Below, one piece after another: positions 1 to 6,552 of a stretch of 10,701 nucleotides of DNA. The position numbers were made by a program, and so were the translations under genes. Under the pieces are notes generated by a model. That model saw nothing but the letters and a program-made list of their open reading frames with translations, made no database searches and was not told the DNA's origin. The stretch's first letter is position 1. Each line of letters begins with the position of its first letter. The stretch lies in NCBI GenBank assembly GCA_947169835.1, contig CAMVRH010000021.1, positions 1-10,701 of the forward strand, written 5' to 3'. Source of the stretch: an uncultured Lachnospira sp. (GTDB lineage Bacteria > Bacillota > Clostridia > Lachnospirales > Lachnospiraceae).

Positions 1-1463
1 GGATTACCTGAACCCTTGTACTTCTTTCTTGCGCGGAGAACGCCATCAATAATTGCTGAAGCCTTCTCAGCATCTGTAGCGCCTGCAGGCACATTTACAG
101 GAACCTTGATGTTGAAGAGAGGTACATCCTTAGCAATCGGTCTGATATGAGCTTCCTTGATCTTATCATCGCTATCTGCAGGTCTACCGTCACCAATGAG
201 AATAGCTCTAGCTATTTCCTCGTCAAGCATCATATCCATCTCAGATCTGATCCAGCTAACTACATCAAAATCTGTAATATCAATGATGTCATCTCTATCA
301 AGCTTCTGCTTTTTATAGATTGTCTGAGGATCGGTTGTTCTCTTAAGGATTGTGAATACCTCTTCCTTCTTAAGATTGCCCTTCATATAACCCTTAGCTC
401 TTGCTTCATCTTCTGTGATGTTAGCATACTGAGACTTAATTCTGCTGAAAGGTGTCTTATGAACAGATCCAAGAACCTTTCCTACCCAGCCAGTGTCTCT
501 CTTAATCCACTCAGGAACATTGTTAAGATTACGATACTCAGGAAGAAGCATACCTGCGTCATTAAAGCCGTATGTCTGTGTTCCTTCACTTACGATCATA
601 CCTTCTGTATCAATTGAATGCTCAAGCATGAGCTCCTTAAGTGAGCTTACCTTATTTCTCTTAGCCTCATCCAGGAGAGCTGTCATCTCACCATGTGTAA
701 GTACGTTGTTGTCATCTTCATGACCATCTTCGAATGCGTTGTGCTTCACGTCTTCATCCTCCTCATTATTTCCAGCCTTAGCATCTTCAAGAGCCTGGCC
801 AATTATTGCATAAACTGCGGTCTTCTGTTCTTCGTTGAGGGTGTTAAATACATCACCGATTGTCTTTTCTCCACCCTTCTTCTCTTCTGCATCTGCCACT
901 GCTTCGTCCTCCTCTTTGCTAGCGTGTTCTATTTCTTCTTCCTTCTCTTCCACTTCTTCTGGTTCTTCGTCAGGTATATTAATAGAACCATGTTCCAGAG
1001 AAAGCTCTTCGATGTGCCCATAAATATTTGCTTCTTCAGCTTCAATACTATCGGCACCGTGAGCTAATGTAGGAAACTCAATAAGAGCTCCAGGATTAGC
1101 TCCAGCAAGTACAAGACTTACTTCACGTATAACACCATGGAGTACATCTCTATTCTTGCTCTGCTTAAGTTTGTTAGCGTGTATAGACAGTGAGCCTATA
1201 TCGCCATGCTCTAGCAGTCTTTTAGCTGTCTGGGCAGACTCAGTGTCATTAAATGAACAATAAGCGTAAACGCCGTCGGCTCTATTCTCAAGAACAGCAT
1301 GGCCTAATACATTATCTGGGTTGCTGTGGTCGTGGTTCCATACAAGTGGTACGGTTTTACCATCATCATCCGCAAAGGCGTTCTTACGAATTATACGTCC
1401 ATCATCGCATCTAAGATCATTCTTTGTAGCCCATCCGCTAAAATCGTAATTAATTACTGCCAT
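1..1463 (-). CDS. HK97-type prohead protease fused to major capsid protein (3' end beyond window)
   Basis: I translated this frame by hand: it is open from ATG 1463 to the window edge (487 codons), with AAAGGAGAG upstream. Residues 1-135 are a prohead protease (S78-like). NHD with His44, then VLGHA, fits the catalytic histidine region; GSLSI with Ser93 fits the nucleophile; REVSLVLAGANPGA (113-126) is the usual final strand. Residues 165-200 are an acidic Glu/Lys linker. Residues 200-230 (TIGDVFNTLNEEQK...) look like the helical delta/scaffold domain of an HK97 capsid precursor. From about residue 239 it is the HK97-fold major capsid protein, recognisable by WIKRDTGWVGKVLGSVHKTPF and KLDRDDIIDITDFD, continuing off the left edge. 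The protease normally assembles inside the prohead, cleaves the delta domain and then itself; here cleavage would also have to separate the fused domains. It follows the portal by 27 bases, the usual order. Codon use changes at the domain boundary. Confidence 0.93.
   Translation of the reverse strand, partial: MAVINYDFSGWATKNDLRCDDGRIIRKNAFADDDGKTVPLVWNHDHSNPDNVLGHAVLENRADGVYAYCSFNDTESAQTAKRLLEHGDIGSLSIHANKLKQSKNRDVLHGVIREVSLVLAGANPGALIEFPTLAHGADSIEAEEANIYGHIEELSLEHGSINIPDEEPEEVEEKEEEIEHASKEEDEAVADAEEKKGGEKTIGDVFNTLNEEQKTAVYAIIGQALEDAKAGNNEEDEDVKHNAFEDGHEDDNNVLTHGEMTALLDEAKRNKVSSLKELMLEHSIDTEGMIVSEGTQTYGFNDAGMLLPEYRNLNNVPEWIKRDTGWVGKVLGSVHKTPFSRIKSQYANITEDEARAKGYMKGNLKKEEVFTILKRTTDPQTIYKKQKLDRDDIIDITDFDVVSWIRSEMDMMLDEEIARAILIGDGRPADSDDKIKEAHIRPIAKDVPLFNIKVPVNVPAGATDAEKASAIIDGVLRARKKYKGSGN
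747..764 (-). promoter_or_regulatory. Candidate internal ribosome binding site and GTG start for free major capsid protein
   Basis: Within the fusion gene, GAGGAGG (758-764) lies exactly 8 bases upstream of an in-frame GTG (747-749) at residue 239, reading VKHNAFE. The spacing and match to the anti-Shine-Dalgarno are ideal, and the site sits just after the delta-like helix, where mature capsid sequence should begin. Caution: the site encodes the acidic stretch EEDED, and acidic codons produce GAGGAGG by chance. Confidence 0.4.
897..914 (-). promoter_or_regulatory. Second candidate internal ribosome binding site and GTG start, before the delta-like domain
   Basis: GAGGAGG (908-914) lies 8 bases upstream of an in-frame GTG (897-899) at residue 189 of the fusion. 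It differs from the site at 747-764 at only three of 18 positions. A product started here would contain the delta-like helix plus the capsid domain, the layout of an ordinary HK97 capsid precursor. It also encodes acidic residues (EEDEA), so chance is possible. Confidence 0.3.
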
Positions 1464-1474
1464 TTTGAATTTTC
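1457..1474 (-). repeat. 18-bp leader repeat at the protease-capsid start (copy 1)
   Basis: The 18 bases GAAAATTCAAAATGGCAG (minus strand) span the start codon and the region just 3' of the ribosome binding site. The identical 18 bases occur at the portal start (2729-2746). The repeat covers ATG GCA G plus 11 upstream bases, so both genes begin Met-Ala behind the same spacer. Confidence 0.8.
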
Positions 1475-1490
1475 TCTCCTTTCAAAGATT

Positions 1491-2735
1491 TTATTCATTT
1501 AACATTTCTTCAACGACCTTATTAGCTCCTTCATCTTCCGTTTCTTCTGGCTGGTTCAGGTTGGAGTTAACTAACTGGTCAGCCTTAGGATCGCTAGATG
1601 GCTTAAAGCCAATGATACCTCTAATTTCGTTGGATGAGAGTATCTCATTACGCGTGAACTTATCGGCTATATCAGCAATATTATTAATGGGAACTAATTT
1701 GAATGGGTCTCTAAAGAACATAATAGACTGATGTTGAGTTCTTGCAGTCTTTGTTAAAAACTTTCTTTTGAACTCGTCAGTTATAGCTGAAAGAATAGGC
1801 TCTACAGTCGTGTTATAGTAATTTAACAAAGTCTGTTCGTTAGCTGTTCCATTGAAAATCTCCTCAGTAAGTCCTAACTGGCTATATAGCATACTCGTTA
1901 AATACTGAATTTGATTCATCAAATTGTTTTCAACTGGACGATTCAACTGTGTTATGTGTTCTGTTGCGTCAGCATAGGCAATACCATACTTGGAATTAGC
2001 CAACTGACGCTCTATATCGGCACGACGCTTTTCTGCCTGCTCTTTTCTAGTGTCATTACGGATAGTATATGGAAGCTGGATAATGAGATCCAATTTTCCA
2101 GCGCTTGACTGCTCATCTATACTATCCAAAAGATTAAGTTTTCGAACCAATCGCTTAAGTGTACTATTTGGTTCATTCATAACAGCATAAAGAGGGTTCT
2201 CAATAATCGCGATGTCTTTCTTATCACAAGTTATTGTCTCTTTTTTGCCACTGTTTTCATTATAAGCTTCGACTTCCACATAATATGGATGCCATTCTTT
2301 AATTTTTCCTACTCGCATAGTTAAAATATCGTAACTATCTGTACGATTAGGATCTTTCGTAGTGTCAACGGGTACAACCGCAACACACCCTTCGTCAAAC
2401 ATCGACATTACAATATCCTGGATGAATGCTCGTCCGGTCTGGTCCATGTTTGCATCTAGGGTTAAGCAATTATTAAGACCTGAAGACATCGTCTCTACAT
2501 AACGATTATTCTCATCGGTCCTAACATGCTGGATTTGTACAGCCGCAACGTCAATTGCAATGCGGTTGTATATACTTGCTACTATGGAACGTTCGTTGGT
2601 AATGTTCAGTTTTGTCCTATCTGGGCGATAAGAAAACCCGCCATTCCAGCCATCCCATTTGGTGTACTGTCGCGTCGGGGCTCTACCAAGAAAAGCGTTC
2701 CAAGCATTCTGAAATCTTGTTAACACTTCTGCCAT
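1491..2735 (-). CDS. Phage portal protein (HK97 family)
   Basis: 414 residues, typical for HK97-type portals (Phage_portal family). Portals form the dodecameric ring at one capsid vertex; DNA passes through it and the terminase docks on it. Recognisable features are the N-terminal segment ending in SIYNRIAIDVAAVQIQHVR (about 53-71), with an early start on the ring's wing domain; the stem/crown region with SMLYSQLGLTEEIFNGTANEQT (about 285-306), typical of this family; and the C-terminal TRNEILSSNEIRGIIGFKP (about 369-387), followed by an acidic, Gln/Asn-rich tail. The start at 2735 has AAAAAGGAAAA upstream. The gene lies 18 bases after the tagged protein 2754-3233 and 27 bases before the protease-capsid gene, the standard terminase-portal-protease-capsid order with one extra gene inserted. 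Intact, no missing region seen. Confidence 0.93.
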   Translation of the reverse strand: MAEVLTRFQNAWNAFLGRAPTRQYTKWDGWNGGFSYRPDRTKLNITNERSIVASIYNRIAIDVAAVQIQHVRTDENNRYVETMSSGLNNCLTLDANMDQTGRAFIQDIVMSMFDEGCVAVVPVDTTKDPNRTDSYDILTMRVGKIKEWHPYYVEVEAYNENSGKKETITCDKKDIAIIENPLYAVMNEPNSTLKRLVRKLNLLDSIDEQSSAGKLDLIIQLPYTIRNDTRKEQAEKRRADIERQLANSKYGIAYADATEHITQLNRPVENNLMNQIQYLTSMLYSQLGLTEEIFNGTANEQTLLNYYNTTVEPILSAITDEFKRKFLTKTARTQHQSIMFFRDPFKLVPINNIADIADKFTRNEILSSNEIRGIIGFKPSSDPKADQLVNSNLNQPEETEDEGANKVVEEMLNE

Positions 2736-2746
2736 TTTGAATTTTC
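2729..2746 (-). repeat. 18-bp leader repeat at the portal start (copy 2)
   Basis: Identical on the minus strand to the bases spanning the protease-capsid start at 1457-1474. It lies immediately 3' of the AAGGA ribosome binding site and runs through ATG GCA G. Confidence 0.8.
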
Positions 2747-2753
2747 CTTTTTA

Positions 2754-3233
2754 TTAGGTTAATCTAACTTTCTCACTATCAGGTATACCATACTTATCTT
2801 TGAGATCGCCTATTTTCATGTTTTTATATGCATTAATTAAAGAAGACGGTAATACCGTAGCAGGAAAAGCAGCTACTCCAGCTAGCCAAATAGGGTTACC
2901 TGTTAAAGCTGCTACTGCCATTGAACCTGCAGCTATTGTAAATGACCCTACAGCCCTGCCAGCGGCCTGTAATCCTATTCTTCTTTGCTGTTTGCGAAGG
3001 GTCATTTCAGCGCTTTCGCTTTTAGACTTAGTAATACCTTCGGCTTTATTAGCTTCGAATTCTTTATCAATTTTACGCTCTAATCTCTGGGTATAACTTA
3101 ATCCATAACGTTTTTTTCCTTTATTGGTTAAGCTACCATCTTTGTTCTGAAAACGCCTTATTCCCCACTTTTGGCCCTTAATACCATGATGAGTAAGTTC
3201 AGAACTAACTTCTGGTAAATATCTTACTACCAT
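2754..3233 (-). CDS. HGIKGQKWG-tagged protein with hydrophobic C-terminal half, between terminase and portal
   Basis: 159 residues, function unknown. Residues 1-43 form a tag, MVVRYLP...ELTHHGIKGQKWGIRRFQN.DGSLT..GKKRYG, which I recognise as recurrent in proteins of Clostridia and other Firmicutes phages but cannot tie to a function. Residues 44-86 are charged and helical (Lys/Glu/Arg). Residues 87-135 are hydrophobic and Ala/Gly-rich, enough for one or two membrane-crossing helices, followed by a short charged tail. The ATG overlaps the terminase stop by one base (TAATG) with GAGGAG 8 bases upstream, so translation is probably coupled to the terminase. The same tag occurs in the genes at 5420-6058 (close) and 5027-5410 (diverged). 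It could be a minor virion or ejected protein; that is inference from context only. Confidence 0.8.
   Translation of the reverse strand: MVVRYLPEVSSELTHHGIKGQKWGIRRFQNKDGSLTNKGKKRYGLSYTQRLERKIDKEFEANKAEGITKSKSESAEMTLRKQQRRIGLQAAGRAVGSFTIAAGSMAVAALTGNPIWLAGVAAFPATVLPSSLINAYKNMKIGDLKDKYGIPDSEKVRLT
3105..3233 (-). repeat. Tag-coding repeat, copy 1 (HGIKGQKWG module)
   Basis: The first 43 codons match the first 44 codons of the gene at 5420-6058 in protein and substantially in DNA. The block coding for GQKWG(I/V)RRFQN is nearly the same at base level, including a shared GGCGTTT codon pair. Homology drops sharply after GKKR. This fits duplication of a module or domain shuffling. Confidence 0.75.
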
Positions 3234-4987
3234 TACATATACTCCTCTGTGTGTAATTTATATGCTACATAAGCATCCATTAATGCAGCGACATTATCTA
3301 TCTTTGCATCATGTCTAAGCTTAAGTAGCTTTCTATTACCGTTTGTATCTTCGAGCGTTATACAGTTACCCATAGCAAACTGCATAAGTTCTTCATCAAA
3401 CAGTAACATTCTCTCTTCAGCTAATATCTTTATCTCACCTAATGGAACAGACTCGGTTTTAGCACCCTGAACAACTTTCTCTACTCCAAATGGTCCATTC
3501 TCACTTTCCCATCTCTCAACAAATTCTTTAGCGTTATATGGGTCAAATCCAAAAGTTCTAACGTCATAATTATTGTCCATAATATGAGCATCTAGGTCGT
3601 CATAGACCTGCATCATATCTAGAACAATTCCTTCCATAATAATAAGACTACCTTCTCTAATGAAATCCTCGTATTTGAGTCTCATTGCCAAAGGTAGTTT
3701 ATCTAATGTAAGTTTAGTTATGTAGCTTCTGGTCTTAACACCAAAACTGCCATTAGCCAAAGGGAATAGAAATGTAAATGCACAAAAGTCATCGCCCTGA
3801 GAAAGGTCTGCACCTAAGCTGCATGGCATATTCCAAAAGTTTCTCTTGCGTTTGTGAACTAGTGTTTCCTCATAAGTAAAGAAATAGGTGTAACCTTCCA
3901 TAGGTATACCAAATCTTTTAGCTAAAATATCATTACGAGTAGCTGGTGCTTTCTCAGCTCGTTCAACATCAAGCTGGTAAGTTTCATAACTAACTGTTTC
4001 ACCAAGATTTGGGTTAGCCTTAAGCCACATTTCAGGTTGATTAACTTCGTCAATGCTATCTAATTTGTAATGCCATATAGATACATGTTTGTTGACGTAT
4101 TCGCCTTTCAAAATATCCATAAGCTCCATCTTAACTGTATCACCTATGCCATTTCTGACAGTTCCTTCAGAACTTATAGCTATTATTAAGTAATCGTTAA
4201 CACTTGCAGCACCACCTTGCTCTTTTCTTGAGCCCTGCTCTAATGCTCCTATAGGGTCCTCTCTTAATTCCCCAGAAAGCCACTCGTCCAATGTAGCCAC
4301 CTTACAGTTCAAACCTTGTAACTTATCTATGGACAATGGCCTGATCTCTATTAAAGAGTTAGTAATATAATTCTGTATACCTTTCTTTGTAGATGCTAAC
4401 TTAGGCTTGTTACGCCCGCTGCCATTTGTAGCTTGCTGTGAACCTTCTGTAAGCATCTTAAACAATGGACCAGGTGCTTTCGCTATTGCAGTACGAATTG
4501 GGGATAGAACCTCTTCTGCTTGTGTCATTGTCGGAGCAACTGTAATTTGATATGTCGTATTTGGGTCACAATTCAGAAAATATGACTGCATGTACGAGGC
4601 ATACATTGACTTAGCGCCACCTCTGGCGACAATGAGATACTGCTTATTAATAAGACGCTTTTTTTCTTTTATAGTCACATAACGCTTGATATTTTTATCA
4701 TAGATTTTCTTTTCTTCAAAGTACCACCAGCCAAATATCTGTTCGCTCCATACTTTGAATGAATCTAATAACTTAACACGACTACCGTTTCGAAGTGTCA
4801 TTTCGTTTTCGCAATACTTTATAAATCCTTCGACCTTCTTGCCATCATAATAAATATCAGGGTCAGCAATGAGGTCATCTATGCGGTTCATTTCCATAGA
4901 AACTTCCCTGCATACAGGTATTTCGCCTCTGAGTACTCGCTCACGGAATTCTCCATAGTACTTAGGCACTGCAGTATTGCTTAACAT
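3233..4987 (-). CDS. terL: Terminase large subunit (packaging ATPase and nuclease)
   Basis: 584 residues, within the usual range of Terminase_1-type large subunits. The N-terminal ATPase holds a Walker A-like loop, ARGGAKS (121-127), after the strand QYLIV, and a Walker B motif ATLDEW (231-236) with Asp234 and catalytic Glu235. ISSEGT (271-276) fits the coupling motif. The C-terminal RNase H-like nuclease shows acidic residues expected to bind metal: Asp394 in LGADLSQGDD, Asp482 in FGFDPYN, and Asp564 or Asp571 in KIDNVAALMDAY. It should dock on the portal, translocate DNA with ATP and cut the concatemer. The start at 4987 has only a modest GGGGTGA site 10 bases upstream. It lies 39 bases after the tagged gene at 5027 and overlaps the next gene by one base. 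All motifs are present, so it looks functional. Confidence 0.96.
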   Translation of the reverse strand: MLSNTAVPKYYGEFRERVLRGEIPVCREVSMEMNRIDDLIADPDIYYDGKKVEGFIKYCENEMTLRNGSRVKLLDSFKVWSEQIFGWWYFEEKKIYDKNIKRYVTIKEKKRLINKQYLIVARGGAKSMYASYMQSYFLNCDPNTTYQITVAPTMTQAEEVLSPIRTAIAKAPGPLFKMLTEGSQQATNGSGRNKPKLASTKKGIQNYITNSLIEIRPLSIDKLQGLNCKVATLDEWLSGELREDPIGALEQGSRKEQGGAASVNDYLIIAISSEGTVRNGIGDTVKMELMDILKGEYVNKHVSIWHYKLDSIDEVNQPEMWLKANPNLGETVSYETYQLDVERAEKAPATRNDILAKRFGIPMEGYTYFFTYEETLVHKRKRNFWNMPCSLGADLSQGDDFCAFTFLFPLANGSFGVKTRSYITKLTLDKLPLAMRLKYEDFIREGSLIIMEGIVLDMMQVYDDLDAHIMDNNYDVRTFGFDPYNAKEFVERWESENGPFGVEKVVQGAKTESVPLGEIKILAEERMLLFDEELMQFAMGNCITLEDTNGNRKLLKLRHDAKIDNVAALMDAYVAYKLHTEEYM

Positions 4988-5026
4988 ACTTTATTCACCC
5001 CATTTACGTTTCTCTTTCTCTATAAA

Positions 5027-5410
5027 TTAAAATATTTCATCTTTTAATTTCTTTAATGCATTTGCAGCAGCCACAGAACCAGCTACAACTGCTACCGTTG
5101 CCAATGGCAAGGTTAATGCAAATATAGGAGCTGGTATAGACATAGCCGCAGAAACCGCTGCTTCGCCAATAGCTGCTAATTTAGTAGATAAAGGAACCCC
5201 GCCTGCGGTAGCTTTAGCTATGGCTTTAGCTCCCTGCCAAACAAAGGCAGCAGTTGATCCTGCCACAGCAGCTTTAACTAGCGGACTACCTTTAGATGGC
5301 CTATACCGTCTATTACCCTCAGGTGTATAAGTTTTATTGGCATATTGGAAACGGCGTAGACCTTTCTTTTGTCCTCTTATACCAAAATGGTATAGCTCAT
5401 CTTTTCTCAT
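5027..5410 (-). CDS. Diverged-tag protein with long hydrophobic Ala-rich segment, upstream of terminase
   Basis: 127 residues, function unknown. Residues 4-36 read DELYHFGIRGQKKGLRRFQ...TPEGNRRY, a diverged version of the tag in the genes at 2754 and 5420. The conserved Trp of GQKWG is Lys here, and the NxDGSLT part is replaced by NKTYT. Residues 43-115 are alanine-rich and largely hydrophobic, with likely membrane helices at about 50-68 and 83-115, ending in the charged tail KKLKDEIF. Overall layout (tag, short basic link, hydrophobic segment, charged end) matches the gene at 2754, and the two may be diverged paralogues. AAGGAA lies upstream of the ATG, and the gene follows the 5420 stop by 9 bases. 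A virion or membrane-active role is possible but not shown. Confidence 0.75.
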   Translation of the reverse strand: MRKDELYHFGIRGQKKGLRRFQYANKTYTPEGNRRYRPSKGSPLVKAAVAGSTAAFVWQGAKAIAKATAGGVPLSTKLAAIGEAAVSAAMSIPAPIFALTLPLATVAVVAGSVAAANALKKLKDEIF

Positions 5411-5419
5411 ATTAGTTCC

Positions 5420-6058
5420 TTATGAATTCTTTTTTTCTTTATCTTTATTCAAATGAGAGTAGTTTCCTTTCCTCATTTGACGTAAGTAGTATTCGTTTTC
5501 TTTTATAGACTTTTCTGTTTCTGCTATACTTTTATGCTCATTTAGAATGTTCATATACTTACTGTTTTTCTCTTTATCGGCTTTAAGTCCATTAATAGTT
5601 TTAACAGCGCCACCAACATCATTAACTGCTTTAGCTATAGTGCCAACTGCTTGTGCTGCTTTAGCAATCTTTTCTATTGTGCTTATAGCTTTTTGCGTTT
5701 TGTCGTAGTTTGAACCTCCTGGCGCATAAGAGTTCAAAGACTGGGTCATATTAACTCTATCAAGTGCTCTTGCAAGCTCTTCATCAGTTAGCTGGCCTTT
5801 AATCTTTCTTATTTCTTTTTCATCACCAGACCGGATGATTGCTTCTTTCTTTTCTTGCTCTGCTTTCTTTTTTGCCTTGGCCTCACGGAGCATCTTAGCT
5901 TTCTTCTTATCTTTAATGGTCTGAACAAGGCCTTTTCTTTTCTTACCCGCATTGGTCAATGATCCATCAGCATTCTGGAAACGCCTTACTCCCCATTTCT
6001 GACCTAAGATACCATAATGAGTTAACTCATCTGAGGCCGGAAGCCTTCTTACTACCAT
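5420..6058 (-). CDS. HGILGQKWG-tagged lysine-rich coiled-coil protein
   Basis: 212 residues. Residues 1-44 carry the tag (MVVRRLP...ELTHYGILGQKWGVRRFQN.DGSLTNAGKKR), very close to the gene at 2754. Residues 45-75 are an extremely Lys/Ala/Glu-rich helix, probably a coiled coil. Residues 76-107 (IIRSGDEKEIRK...LTDEELARALDRVN) match a conserved block I recall from tagged proteins of gut Firmicutes phages, with an SGD turn followed by a helix. Residues 120-158 form an Ala/Ile/Val-rich amphipathic helix, and the rest is a charged helical tail. It is the first gene after the hairpin at 6070-6107 and has AGGAGG upstream. No enzyme motif is visible. It may be a minor head or ejected virion protein; function is unproven. 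Confidence 0.85.
   Translation of the reverse strand: MVVRRLPASDELTHYGILGQKWGVRRFQNADGSLTNAGKKRKGLVQTIKDKKKAKMLREAKAKKKAEQEKKEAIIRSGDEKEIRKIKGQLTDEELARALDRVNMTQSLNSYAPGGSNYDKTQKAISTIEKIAKAAQAVGTIAKAVNDVGGAVKTINGLKADKEKNSKYMNILNEHKSIAETEKSIKENEYYLRQMRKGNYSHLNKDKEKKNS
5927..6058 (-). repeat. Tag-coding repeat, copy 2 (HGILGQKWG module)
   Basis: Codons 1-44 match the tag module at 3105-3233 from MVVR to GKKR, at both protein and DNA level, whereas the remainders of the two genes are unrelated. A third, more diverged protein-level copy covers 5300-5410. Confidence 0.75.
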
Positions 6059-6069
6059 GAGAACCTCCT

Positions 6070-6107
6070 AATAAAAATAAGAGGCCGACTTTTTACGGCC
6101 AGCCTCT
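6070..6107 (-). terminator. Probable intrinsic (possibly leaky) terminator inside the late operon
   Basis: On the minus strand, AGAGGCTG (6100-6107) can pair with CGGCCTCT (6080-6087), giving 8 pairs including one T-G wobble around a 12-base loop. An alternative inner stem is GGCCG/CGGCC. The stem is followed at once by TATTTTTATT (6070-6079). It lies between the stop at 6125 and the ribosome binding site of the tagged gene at 6058, in the longest gene-free gap of the window. Confidence 0.55.
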
Positions 6108-6124
6108 CGTAATTTTTAGCTTAC

Positions 6125-6541
6125 TCAGCTATTCATTTCGTTAAGCCAGTTAATATAGACCATACGTTCGTTTTCATCTTTAGCCATGCTGAGACGCTTT
6201 TCTATTTCAGATTTAAGCATCGGGTCTACATGCCCTGAACGTCTATTTGGGTATGATCTAGATGACATTCTCACATTATAACGTGCTCCACTAGAATTCT
6301 GGCTATAGTTACGATTAGAATATCCGTCATTATACCCATAAGATCTGCCTCCTCGGTAGTCATCTTCTGGGTCAACACTATTCATCATAACGCTTCTCTC
6401 GATGTGCTCTATGGACTTAAGCATCTTTTCAAGATTGCAAATATCTTCTGCACTCCATCCGCCAGAGTTGCGGCGTACATCCAAAAGCCCCTGCACCTCT
6501 TCTACTAGAGCATCTTCGCACTCCATTAAAATATCTTCCAT
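6125..6541 (-). CDS. Hypothetical phage protein with Tyr/Ser/Arg/Asn-rich linker
   Basis: 138 residues in three parts. Residues 1-55 are helical and acidic (MEDILMECEDALVEEVQGLL...). Residues 60-104 are low-complexity, rich in Tyr, Ser, Arg, Asn and Gly (YRGGRSYGYNDGYSNRNYS...). Residues 105-138 are again helical, with DPMLKSEIEKRL and ENERMVYINWLNEM. The layout, helix, Tyr/Gly/Arg-rich linker, then a 'DPMLK' helix, resembles conserved hypothetical proteins I recall from Firmicutes prophages, none with a known role. A strong AAGGAGG site precedes the ATG, 11 bases after the upstream stop. It ends 18 bases before the hairpin, so it is the last gene of its transcript if that terminator works. 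Confidence 0.8.
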   Translation of the reverse strand: MEDILMECEDALVEEVQGLLDVRRNSGGWSAEDICNLEKMLKSIEHIERSVMMNSVDPEDDYRGGRSYGYNDGYSNRNYSQNSSGARYNVRMSSRSYPNRRSGHVDPMLKSEIEKRLSMAKDENERMVYINWLNEMNS

Positions 6542-6552
6542 AAGTTGCCTCC

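Noticed and set aside
147..1067. Several plus-strand open frames, some Ser- or Phe-rich
   Set aside because: They are antisense to the protease-capsid gene, whose translation gives clear conserved motifs; their biased composition is a by-product of its Lys/Glu-rich codons.
5429..5435. A_AAA_AAG heptamer near the end of the tagged gene 5420-6058
   Set aside because: A -1 shift here reads only a few codons to a stop and joins no other gene; it comes from a Lys/Glu-rich tail. It serves as a warning for the similar site at the holin stop.
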